A stretch of DNA of 64,000 nucleotides, taken from NCBI GenBank assembly GCA_947044405.1, contig CAMRHE010001110.1, positions 62,001 to 126,000 of the forward strand, given 5' to 3'. Under the pieces are notes generated by a model. That model searched no databases and was not told the DNA's origin. It saw only the letters and a program-made list of their open reading frames with translations. This document shows, piece after piece, positions 30,780 to 42,300 of the stretch; positions within the stretch are counted from its first letter, which is position 1; every line of letters starts with the position of its first letter. A program made the translations under genes and the position numbers. The stretch is from Leptodactylus fallax (lineage: Eukaryota; Chordata; Amphibia; Anura; Leptodactylidae).

Positions 30780-30799
30780 TGGTGGCAGCGTAGTGGGAT
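30780..30799 (+). promoter_or_regulatory. Primer-binding site of copy 1
   Basis: TGGTGGCAGCGTAGTGGGAT, one base after the 5' LTR. It matches the complement of the 3' end of a vertebrate tRNA-Leu (TGGTGGCAGCGGTGGGAT) apart from a two-base interruption. The tRNA identity is from memory. Confidence 0.7.
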
Positions 30800-30981
30800 C
30801 TTAGGATAAACAGCGTGCGTTGGTGACCTTTATCACTCACATGCTGGGGATTATGGTAATCCTATGAGACAAGCTCGGTATTAAAGCAAGCATTAAGATA
30901 CAGTGAAAGTTTGATACAGTGCTGTTCCCCTCCCTTACTCTCTGTATTCTATCCTATCTTTTATTTGGCAAATACCAGTGG

Positions 30982-33161
30982 ATGGCTAGTGGGCTCAGAA
31001 GCAGAGCCCAGAACTGCAGAACCAGGCTTTTGGAGATCCTGAGCGTATGGCTGAAATGGAGGCAGCCACAGCCATGCAGAGAATCGAGCAGAGTCCTGAT
31101 TTTGGGGCTAGGCCAGGAAGTGCAGCAAGCAGCCCAGTCCCAAGGATTACTTCACCAGGAGAGACCAGTAGCCTCAGCCTTGTAGGGGGAATGGCTTCAT
31201 ACTGGCAAATGACCCTGCAGCAAGTAGGCACCAGTGTCCCTAACATATACCTGCAGGTGTTGGACCGTTTTCTGGAAGCTGTAGAACAAGAACGACAGGC
31301 AGAGAGAGAGAGGAAGGCTGCTGAGCGACAGGCAGATCGTGAGGCAGCAGAACGAGAGCGGCAGTATCATCTTGAGCTCAAAAGGATGGAGCTTTCCCAG
31401 CAGGCACAAACCGCCCCTGCACAAACTCCAACAACCCTGCAGAGACCCTCAAGTTGGAAGGAGAAGCCAGGCCAGAGTTCACCACAGCCGTCTGTCGTCA
31501 GGTCGGGTGAGACAAACTATGCCCCGGGTGGTCCCTCCCCTGTCCCAAGAACTCTGGGCACCCTAGTGACCTTCCCCAAACCCCAAGGGGAGGTGCGGCG
31601 GGGCCATGCCTGTAACCAGACAGGACATTTCAAGGAGGAGTGCCCCAACCGCCCTGAGAACTTCCCGGCTTCCCAAGCCACAGCAGGTGGCCCATCTGTG
31701 TATCTGGACTGGGGTGCAGGAAAAGGAATGCGGACTGTGGGACTATTGACTGATTTGCCTGCTAAGGTACTGTTGGGAAGTGATTTAGGACCTATGATGT
31801 CCCAATATGGGGTGGGGAGCTCCCCAATTTGCTGTGATAAACTGTCTATGATTAATGCTGATAATGTGTCTGTCATATCTGCAGAGAGGGCCCGTAACCT
31901 CCTCTCTGAGATACTTCCCATGGCAGTCAATGTAAATGCTAATGAGTTGCTTTCAGCTGAGAGCAGGGAAGATGCCAATGAGCTTCCTGCAACCCAGCTC
32001 AGCAAAAATGTTATTGATGCTTTGTTTCCTCTGGTGCTAGGAGCCAATGAGACCTTGTCTGTAGACACACCCACATCTGCAGGGGCGTCTCCCTCCCAGC
32101 TTGTTAACATGTCTACTGCAGATCTCATTGAGGCCTGGTGTGAATTAACAATTGCTAATGAAGGTACTGTCAATGTAATTGCCAATGCTTGTTGTGAAAG
32201 TGAACAGGGTAGCTCTTCTGAGTCACTGGAAGCGACTTCTACTATTTCGCCCAGTGCATCCGATAAGCACCCAACTGCTGACCATGTACCAGGTGGTCAG
32301 GTAGGCTATGGGGATCTCATGGCCGATCCAGGTGAGGGACGGACTGCTGGCAGTGCGGTGTTAGCCCACAGCCAGAGTGCTACAAGAGTGGAGGGCATTC
32401 CGACCCTTGAACCGTTGCCTACACCACCTGGAGTCGGTGCTGAAACCGCCATGACTAGCCTCACTCCCGTGAAGCCGGAGGAGTCCGGCCGGTATGAGAC
32501 ATACACGTCTCTTCTGTCCAGTTCTATTCCAGGAGTGCCCATGGCCCAAGTGCAGATGGCATGGGGTACTGGAGGTGTGATCCAAGAAGGGGGTATGTTC
32601 AATGTATTACCTGTCAATGTATTGTGGGGGGATGGTTTAGGGAAGCATGATCTCAGTCATTTGCCCAAGGTATCACTATCACCCACCCAAGTACAGGAGG
32701 AACAGGATGTAGGTTTGGAAGCAAAGGGGGAGGTGCAGAACCCCCTAGATCTCTCCAAACTAGCGGCTAGTGTGGGGAAGACCCTGAGAAAGCAGGCCAA
32801 GGGTAGCCAGGAGAGCAGAGATTGCCGGGATGGGATCTCTGGAATGGTATCCCAAGGGCCTGAGGTCATGAGTGTAAAGCTACGGGATGCCTGCACTCAG
32901 AAAGCGGACCCAGAACAGGCAGGAGGTAGCCAAGTGTACGTGGCTCAGAGCCTGGGCCTTAGAAGCGTCCCTAGTCAGACTAGAGAGCCAGAAGGGTCCG
33001 GCAGCTATGTAACATGCACCTCTCTTTTGTCTCACTCCAGCCAAGAGTTCAGAGATGCTGTCCAAGCTGACCCTAGTCTGGCCATATTGAAAGCGTGTGG
33101 CGCTCAACCAACCTCGGAGTCTGATAAGGCCCGAGTCTGCTGGGACCCCGGGGGAAGGTGA
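30982..33161 (+). pseudogene. Gag-like remnant, copy 1
   Basis: The frame opens at the ATG at 30982, shared with copy 2, but one C is missing at about 31008. Most of the protein is therefore open only from the internal Met at 31047 (704 codons). Visible parts in order are an N-terminal region, a charged Arg/Glu/Ala coiled coil (about residues 75-120 of the 704), a Pro/Ser-rich linker, and a zinc-knuckle remnant (CNQTGHFKEEC, residues 189-199) whose expected first Cys at 186 is Gly. After it comes a protease tail (LPAKVLLGSDLG) with no catalytic DTG, then a long Ser/Thr/Glu-rich region of unknown role. No polymerase motifs. Probably non-functional. Confidence 0.85.
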
Positions 33162-33250
33162 GGGAGCCTTGGGGCCAGAGCCTGAGAAGCTGGAGGCGGA
33201 GGTGCTTTCAGAAGAGGGGCATAGGCCCCTACTTCCTACAAGCCCCATCT

Positions 33251-33261
33251 AAAGGGGGAGG
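33251..33261 (+). promoter_or_regulatory. Polypurine tract of copy 1
   Basis: AAAGGGGGAGG immediately before the 3' LTR, the expected site for plus-strand priming. Confidence 0.88.
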
Positions 33262-34104
33262 TGTGATGATTCCACTGAAATATGGCTATAACTCAAAGCT
33301 GTATTTTGGTCTCTAGGTAGCATATCTCTTTACTCATAAGGTGCGCAGCCATAATCCTAGGTGTATATTGGCAGTAGTGGCAACACTGGAACAATAGGGC
33401 TTTGTATCCATCCCAGCAGGGCTCCATTGTATTCCTACACAGCCCTGAGTGATCACACAAACACCTGCATTGTCCAGTCTGCACTGTAGATCAGACCTGG
33501 TTGATAGCATTGTATCTTTCCACTTGGTCTCAGCTCTATACAAAAAATCTGGACTTGAGTGCATTATTCAATCAGACTTGCTGCCGCCGGTGAACTCATT
33601 CTGGGAGGTGGCATAAAGGGTATAAAAGATGAGGTAAGAGGCAATGGGAGGAGATTGGGCTGAGACTACAAGAGTTTACTGAGAGATTGTTCTGAGAGCA
33701 TACAGGCTGGAATATACTGTGATGCCACATGCTAGGAGTTAATGCCGCTGCCTCCACTGGGTTATTCACACATGACAGAGCATGTATGAGTGTTGGACAA
33801 TAGAGCCACATCAAGGACATGTGTGGTAAAGTAATTATTTCACCTTTATTCCCTTTTATTTTAAGTACTGTATATTGTAACTAGTAACTGTTAATGCTTG
33901 CATACATCTGCATATCTGTTCTGAACTGCACGTGTTAGATGTTAATACCGACCCATTTAGGGGTTAATAAATATATAAAATTTAGAAAGCTTGTCTTGTA
34001 TTTATCTTGTGAACCCGGCACTCACTGGCGGTGAGTGTGGTTTTTATATGAAAGAAGACTCAGGTGTGGCCAAAGCGGTGTTGGCGCACTGAGGATCTTT
34101 CACA
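33262..34104 (+). repeat. 3' LTR of copy 1 (843 bp)
   Basis: Pairs with 29937-30778. TATAAAAG at 33621 and AATAAA at 33966 are conserved. About 20 substitutions and a one-base length difference separate the two LTRs. Confidence 0.93.
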
Positions 34105-37100
34105 CTGTCCTCTCCATACATGACCTAATCTCCTGATACCTCCTCACATGTAATCTCCACAACCTGTCCTCTCCATACATGACCTAATCTCCTGATACCC
34201 CTCACATATAACCTCCACAACCTGTCCTCTCCATACATGGCCTAATCTCCGGATACCCCCTCACATGTAATCTCCAGTCTGCAACCTGTCTGATACCCCC
34301 TCACATGTAATCTCCACAACCTGTCCTCTCCATACATGACCTAATCTCCTGATACCGCCTCACATGTAATCTCCAGTCCACAACCTGTCCTCTCCATACA
34401 TGACCTAATCTCCTGATACCTCCTCACATGTAATCTCCACAACCTGTCCTCTCCATACATGACGTAATCTCCTGATACCCCCTCATATGTAATCTCCACA
34501 ACCTGTCCTCTCCATACATGGCCTAATCTCCTGGTACCCCCTCACATGTAATCTCCACAACCTGTCCTCTCCATACATGACCTAATCTCCTGATACACCT
34601 CACATGTAATCTCCAGTCCACAACCTGTCCTCTCCATACATGACCTAATCTCCTGATATCCCCTCACATGTAATCTCCACAACCTGTCCTCTCCATACAT
34701 GACCTAATCTCCTGATACCTCCTCACATGTAATCTCCACAACCTGTCCTCTCCATACATGACGTAATCTCCTGATACCTCCTCACATGTAATCTCCAGTC
34801 CACAATCTGTCCTCTCCATTCATGGCCTAATCTCCTGATACCCCCTCACATGTAATCTCCACAACCTGTCCTCTCCATACATGGCCTAATCTCCTGATAC
34901 CCCCTCACATGTAATCTCCACAACCTGTCCTCTCCATACATGACCTAATCTCCTGATACCCCCTCACTTGTAATCTCCAGTCCACAACCTGTCCTCTCCA
35001 TACATGACCTAATCTCCTGATACCTCCTCACATGTAATCTCCAGTCCACAACCTACCCTCTCCATACATGACCTAATCTCCTGATACCGCCTCACATGTA
35101 ATCTCCAGTCCACAACCTGTCCTCTCCATACATGACCTAATCTCCTGATACCTCCTCACATGTAATCTCCACAACCTGTCCTCTCCATACATGACGTAAT
35201 CTCCTGATACCTCCTCACATGTAATCTCCAGTCCACAACCTGTCCTCTCCATACATGGCCTAATCTCCTGGTAGCCCCTCACGTGTAATCTCCACAACCT
35301 GTCCTCTCCATACATGACCTAATCTCCTGATACCTCCTCACATGTAATCTCCACAAACTGTCCTCTCCATACATGACGTAATCTCCTGATACCTCCTCAC
35401 ATGTAATCTCCAGTCCACAAACTGTCCTCTCCATACATGACCAAATCTCCTGATACCTCCTCACATGTAATCTCCACAACCTGTCCTCTCCATACATGGC
35501 CTAATCTCCTGATACCCCCTCACATGTAATCTCCAGTCCACAACCTGTCCTCTCCATACATGACCTAATCTCCTGATACCCCCTCACATGTAATCTCCAC
35601 AACCTTTCCTCTCCATACATGACCTAATCTCCTGATACCTCCTCACATGTAATCTCCACAACCTGTCCTCTCCATACATGGCCTAATCTCCTGATACCTC
35701 CTCACATGTAATCTCCACAACCTGTCCTCTCCATACATGACCTAATCTCCTGATACCTCCTCACATGTAATCTCCACAACCTGTCCTCTCCATACATGAC
35801 CTAATCTCCTGATACCCCCTCATATGTAATCTCCACAACCTGTCCTCTCCATACATGTCCTAATCTCCTGATACCTCCTCACATGTAATCTCCACAACCT
35901 GTCCTCTCCATACATGACCTAATCTCCTGATACCTCCTGACATGTAATCTCCACAACCTGTCCTCTCCATACATGACCTAATCTTCTGATACCGCCTCAC
36001 ATGTAATCTCCAGTCCACAACCTGTCCTCTCCATACATGACCTAATCTCCTGATATCCCCTCACATGTAATCTCCACAACCTGTCCTCTCCATACATGAC
36101 CTAATCTCCTGATACCTCCTCACATGTAATCTCCACAACCTGTCCTCTCCATACATGACGTAATCTCCTGATACCTCCTCACATGTAATCTCCAGTCCAC
36201 AATCTGTCCTCTCCATTCATGGCCTAATCTCCTTATACCCCCTCACATGTAATCTCCACAACCTGTCCTCTCCATACATGGCCTAATCTCCTGATACCCC
36301 CTCACATGTAATCTCCACAACCTGTCCTCTCCATACATGACCTAATCTCCTGATACCCCCTCACATGTAATCTCCAGTCCACAACCTGTCCTCTCCATAC
36401 ATGACCTAATCTCCTGATACCCCCTCACTTGTAATCTCCAGTCCACAACCTGTCCTCTCCATACATGACCTAATCTCCTGATACCTCCTCACATGTAATC
36501 TCCACAACCTGACCTCTCCATACATGACCTAATCTGATACCTCCTCACATGTAATCTCCACAACCTGTCCTCTCCATACATGGCCTAATCTCCTGATACC
36601 TCCTCACATGTAATCTCCACAACCTGTCCTCTCCATACATGGCCTAATCTCCTGATACCCCCTCACATGTAATCTCCACAACCTGTCCTCTCCATACATG
36701 GCCTAATCTCCTGATACCTCCTCCCATGTAATCTCCACAACCTGTCCTCTCCATACATGACCTAATCTCCTGATACCCCCTCACATGTAATCTCCAGTCC
36801 ACAACCTGTCCTCTCCATACATGACCTAATCTTCTGATACCTCCTCACATGTAATCTCCACTAACTGTCCTCTCCATACATGACGTAATCTCCTGATACC
36901 TCCTCACATGTAATCTCCACAACCTGTCCTCTCCATACATGACCTAATCTCCTGATACCCCTCACATGTAATCTCCACAACCTGTCCTCTCCATACATGA
37001 CCTAATCTCCTGATACCTCCTCACATGTAATCTCCACAACCTGTCCTCTCCATACATGACCTAATCTCCTGATACCCCCTCACATGTAATCTCCACAACC

Positions 37101-38290
37101 TGTCCTCTCCATACATGACCTAATCTCCTGATACCTCCTCACATGTAATCTCCACAACCTGTCCTCTCCATACATGACCTAATCTCCTGATACCCCTCAC
37201 ATGTAATCTCCACAACCTGTCCTCTCCATACATGACCTAATCTCCTGATACCTCCTCACATGTAATCTCCACAACCTGTCCTCTCCATACATGACCTAAT
37301 CTCCTGATACCTCCTCACATGTAATCTCCACAACCTGTCCTCTCCATACATGACCTAATCTCCTGATACCCCCTCATATGTAATCTACACAACCTGTCTT
37401 CTCCATACATGTCCTAATCTCCTGATACCTCCTCACATGTAATCTCCACAACCTGTCCTCTCCAGACATGACATAATCTCCTGATACCCCTCACATGTAA
37501 TCTCCACAACCTGTCCTCTCCATACATGGCCTAATCTCCGGATACCCCCTCACATGTAATCTTCAGTCCACAACCTGTCCTCTCCATACATGACCTAATC
37601 TCCTGATACCTCCTCACATGTAATCTCCACAAACTGTCCTCTCCATACATGACCTAATCTCCTGATACCTCCTCACATGTAATCTCCACAACCTGTCCTC
37701 TCCATACATGACCTGATCTCCTGATACCCCCTCACATGTAATCTCCACAACCTGTCCTCTCCATACATGTCCTAATCTCCTGATACCCCTCACATGTAAT
37801 CTCCACAACCTGTCGTCTCCATACATGACCTAATCTCCTGATACCTCCTCACATGTAATCTCCACAACCTGTCCTCTCCATACATGACCTAATCTCCTGA
37901 TACCTCCTCACATGTAATCTCCACAACCTGTCCTCTCCATACATGACCTAATCTCCTGATACCTCCTCACATGTAATCTCCACAACCTGTCCTCTCCATA
38001 CATGACCTAATCTCCTGATACCTCCTCACATGTAATCTCCACAACCTGTCCTCTCCATACATGACCTAATCTCCTGATACCCCTCACATGTAATCTCCAC
38101 AACCTGTCCTCTCCATACATGACCTAATCTCCTGATACCTCCTCACATGTAATCTCCACAACCTGTCCTCTCCATACATGACCTAATCTCCTGATACCTC
38201 CTCACATGTAATCTCCACAACCTGTCCTCTCCATACATGACCTGATCTCCTGATACCCCCTCACATGTAATCTCCAGTCCACAACCTGTC
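34105..38290. repeat. 59-bp minisatellite, block 2 (intron 5)
   Basis: About 70 units continuing the array interrupted by LTR copy 1, in the same phase and orientation. Compared with block 1 it has more CTCCAGTCCACAACC and GACGTAATC variants and no obvious kilobase-scale duplication. It reaches to about 30 bp from the exon 5 donor, where CATGTAATCTGTAAAG still resembles the unit. Confidence 0.96.
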
Positions 38291-38320
38291 ATGTAATCTG
38301 TAAAGTGAACACCGACTTAC

Positions 38321-38443
38321 ATCATCTAAGAGTTTTCCTTCTACTCGTAACTCCCAGGATGCAATGCTCCCATCTGAATCTTCAGCATCTGGCTTTGCAG
38401 GGTTAAATGTGTTTGAAATGTAAAGTCGCAATTTTCGCTTTTG
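38321..38443 (-). CDS. smarcd3: smarcd3 exon 5
   Basis: 123 bp encoding [20 protein letters not shown] and continuing through [14 protein letters not shown] strong TTTTCAG acceptor precedes it and a GTAAGT donor follows at 38320. The [19 protein letters not shown] version separates SMARCD3 from SMARCD1, which carries [17 protein letters not shown]. Both ends are phase 0. Within about 30 bp of the donor the intron turns into the 59-bp minisatellite. Confidence 0.94.
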
Positions 38444-38735
38444 CTGAAAATGAAAAAAAACAAACATAAAAGTAAAAAGGTGAGGAAATGTCATGTGATG
38501 AACAAGATGGCAGAATGAGAGTCCTCGGATGCGTCTAGATGTGGAGACTGCTGCTCTTCATCTCAATATATCGCTTTATGTTACCTTCTAGGACTCTGTT
38601 CACACAATGTATTGACATAATATCCTTCATTCTGCCTGTGGACCCCAAATATGAACTTAATATGTCTACTCGTATTGTCAGAAGGCGTCCCCATTCTCCA
38701 GTTCTAGACTCCATATTTCTGCTGCTTATTTTCAC
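38444..38735 (-). other. smarcd3: smarcd3 intron 4
   Basis: A 292-bp intron with donor GTGAAA and acceptor TTTTCAG after a T-rich tract. Non-repetitive. No additional feature recognised. Confidence 0.85.
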
Positions 38736-38858
38736 CTTCATTGGTCTCTTCAAAGCTTCTTGGATATCAACACGTTTTCTCATTATGGTTTGGTCCAACT
38801 TTCTTTCAAATGCCAAAAGATCCATGTAAGCCTGAGACTCGGGAACCAGCTCTCGAAT
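38736..38858 (-). CDS. smarcd3: smarcd3 exon 4
   Basis: 123 bp encoding 41 residues, from [20 protein letters not shown] to EALKRPMK. It is preceded by a CTTCAG acceptor and followed by a GTGAAA donor. The segment is almost invariant in SMARCD proteins and belongs to the helical region mediating interactions within BAF complexes. The reading frame is phase 0 at both ends. No damage is visible. Confidence 0.94.
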
Positions 38859-39380
38859 CTGAAGACGACAAATGTTCAATCAGTCATTACTAATGACACG
38901 CAGATGAGAGAAGTAAGGGTCCACCCCCCCGCGGTTCCATATCTGGGGGGACAATGCAAGACTCAAATAATTCTGGAATCTCAGCACTTACACAAGTAAA
39001 TACACAAATCACATCTATGACACCAAAAGTCTTTGTCTATAAACATTCTGCTTCATGAAACGTACCAAAGGGAAGGAAATGACAGAATCTGAAGTCACTG
39101 AATATATAGACTCTATACACTACAGTATATACTGGGACAAGCCTACTCCAGTCTGTCCAAAGAAGTTGCCGGACTGATTCAAAAATTGGGCTCAGACAAA
39201 GGAGGGGATTGCAAAACTCCTTCAAGGTACAAATTCAAGACGGAGTACAACAGAAGCTTCTGGCGTATCCTAGGATATCAGGTGTCAAATTTACTGCCAG
39301 TCTACACAATATGGGAAGGTTAGAAGGAGAACATAAGAGGAGACCATGACAGGCGAGACAGGAGGAAGGAAGCAACAAGT
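38859..39380. other. Intron 3 sequence next to exon 4
   Basis: About 520 bp of non-repetitive sequence carrying the exon 4 acceptor (CTTCAG). No gene, transposon or RNA recognised. Confidence 0.6.
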
Positions 39381-42300
39381 CTGCAGTACAAAGAGCATGG
39401 AGATGGCCGTCATTACCTCAGCAGTCAGTACATAGAGCATGGAGATGGCCATCATTACCTCAGCAGTCAGTACATAGAGCATGGAGATGGCCGTTGTTAC
39501 CTCAGCAGTCAGTACATAGAGCAGGGATATGGCCGTCGTTACCTCAGCACTCAGTACATAGAGAAGGGAGATGGCCGTCGTTACCTCAGCAGTCAGTACA
39601 TAGAGCAGGGAGATGGCCGTCATTACCTCAGCAGTCAGTACATAGAGCAGGGAGATGGCCGTCGTTACCTCAGCAGTCAGTACATAGAGCAGGGATATGG
39701 CTGTCGTTATCTCAGCAGTCAGTACATAGAGCAGGGATATGGCCGTCGTTACCTCAGCAGTCAGTACACACAGCAGGGATATGGCCTTCATTACCTCAGC
39801 AGTCATTACATAGAGCAGGGATATGGCAGTCGTTACCTCAACAGTGAGTACATAAAGCAGGGAAATGGCCGTCGTTACCTCAGCAGTCAGTACATAGAGC
39901 AGGGAGATGGCCGTCGTTACCTCAGCAGTCAGTACATAGAGCAGGGATATGGCCGTCGTTATCTCAGCAGTCAGTACATAGAGCAGGGATATGGCCGTCG
40001 TTACCTCAGCAGTCAGTACATAGAGCAGGGATATGGCCGTCGTTACCTCAGCACTCAGTACATAGAGAAGGGAGATGGCCATCGTTACCTCAGCAGTCAG
40101 TACATAGAGCAGGGAGATGGCCGTCATTACCTCAGCAATCAGTACATAGAGCAGGGAGATGGCCGTCATTACCTCAGCAGTCAGTACATAGAGCAGGGAG
40201 ATGGCCGTCATTACCTCAGCAGTCAGTACATAGAGCAGGGAGATGGCCGTCATTACCTCAGCAGTCAGTACATAGAGCAGGGAGATGGCCGTCATTACCT
40301 CAGCAGTCAGTACATAGAGCAGGGAGATGGCCGTCGTTACCTCAGCAGTCAGTACATAGAGCAGGGAGATGGCCGTCGTTATCTCAGTAGTCAGTACATA
40401 GAGCAGGGAGATGGCCGTCGTTACCTCAGCAGTCAGTACACAGAGCAGGGATATGGCCTTCATTACCTCAGCAGTCAGTACATAGAGCAGGGATATGGCA
40501 GTCGTTACCTCAGCAGTCAGTTTATAGAGCAGGGAGATGGCCGTCGTTACCTCAGCAGTCAGTACATAGAGCAGGAAGATGGCCATCATTACCTCAGCAG
40601 TCAGTACATAGAGCAGGAAGATGGCCATCATTACCTCAGCAGTCAGTACATAGAGCAGGGAGATGGCCATTGTTACCTCAGCAGTCAGTACATAGAGCAG
40701 GAAGATGGCCGTCGTTACCTCAGCAGTCAGTACATAGAGAAAGGAGATGGCCGTCATTACCTCAGCAGTCAGTACATAGAGAAAGGAGATGGCCGTCATT
40801 ACCTTAGCAGTCAATACATAGAGCAGGGAGATGACCATCATTACCTCAGCAGTCAGTACATAGAGCAGGGAGATGGCCGTCGTTACCTCACCAGTCAGTA
40901 CATAGAGCAGGGAGATGGCCGTCGTTATCTCAGCAGTCAGTAGATAGAGCAGGGAGATGGCCGTCATTACCTCAGCAGTCAGTACATAGAGCAGGAAGAT
41001 GGCCGTCATTACCTCAGCAGTCAGTACATAGAGCAGGGAGATGGCCGTCATTACCTCAGCAGTCAGTACATAGAGCAGGGAGATGGCCGTCATTACCTCA
41101 GCAGTCAGTACATAGAGAAAGGAGATGGCTGTCATTACCTCAGCAGTCAATACATAGAGAAGAGAGATTGCCGTTGTTATCTCAGCAGTCAGTACATAGA
41201 GCAGGGAGATGGCCATCATTACCTCAGCAGTCAGTACATAGAGCAGGGAGATGGCCGTTGTTACCTCAGCAGTCAGTACATAGAGCAGGGAGATGGCCAT
41301 CATTAACTCAGCACTCAGTACATAGAGAAAGGAGATGGCCGTCATTACCTCAGCAGTCAGTACATAGAGCAGGGAGATGGCCGTCATTACCTCAGCAGTC
41401 AGTACATAGAGCAGGGAGATGGCCGTCTTTACCTCAGCAGTCAGTACATAGAGAAAGGAGATGGCCGTCATTACCTCAGCAGTCAGTACATAAAGCAGGG
41501 AGATGGCCGTCATTACCTCAGCAGTCAGTACATAGAGCAGGGAGATGACCATCATTACCTCAGCAGTCAGTACATAGAGCAGGGAGATGACCATCATTAC
41601 CTCAGCAGTCAGTACATAGAGAAAGGAGATGGCCGTCATTACCTCAGCACTCAGTACATAGAGCAGGGAGATGACCATCATTAACTCAGCAGTCAGTACA
41701 TAGAGCAGGGAGATGGCAGTCATTATCTCAGCAGTCAGTACATAGAGCAGGGATATGGCTGTCGTTACCTCAGCAGTCAGTACATAGAGCAGGGAGATGG
41801 CCGTCATTACCTCAGCAGTGAGTACATAGAGCAGGGAGATGGCCGTCGTTACCTCAGCAATGAGTACATAGAGCAGGGATATGGCCGTCGTTACCTCAGC
41901 AATGAGTTCATAGAGCATGGAGATGGCTGTCGTTACCTCAGCAGTCAGTACATAGAGCAGGGAGATGGCCGTCGTTCCCTCAGCAGTCAGTACATAGAGC
42001 AGGGAGATGGCCGTTGTTACCTCAGCAGTCAGTACATAGAGAAAGGAGATGGCCATCACCTCAGCAGTCAGTACATAGAGCAGGGAGATGGCCGTCATTA
42101 CCTCAGCAGTGAGTACATAGAGCAGGGATATGGCCGTCGTTACCTCAGCAATGAGTTCATAGAGCAGGGAGATGGCCGTCGTTAGCTCAGCAGTCAGTAC
42201 ATAGAGAAAGGAGATGGCCGTCATTACCTCAGCAGTCAGTACATAGAGCAGGAAGATGGCCGTCATTACCTCAGCAGTCAGTACATAGAGAAAGGAGATG

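Larger units (their letters stand above)
29932..34109 (+). mobile_element. LTR retrotransposon copy 1 (non-autonomous, gag only)
   Basis: The element proper is 29937-34104 (4,168 bp), flanked by the 5-bp target duplication CTGTC (29932-29936, 34105-34109). Removing it restores a 59-bp unit (ACAACCTGTC + CTCTCC). It has two LTRs beginning TGTGATGATT and ending CTTTCACA, a primer-binding site, a polypurine tract and one decayed gag-like frame. No reverse transcriptase, RNase H or integrase sequence is present in the 2.5-kb interior. Five-base duplication and the domain remnants suggest a Ty3/gypsy-like or related retroelement. It is antisense to smarcd3. The LTRs differ at about 20 positions (2-3%). 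Confidence 0.95.
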
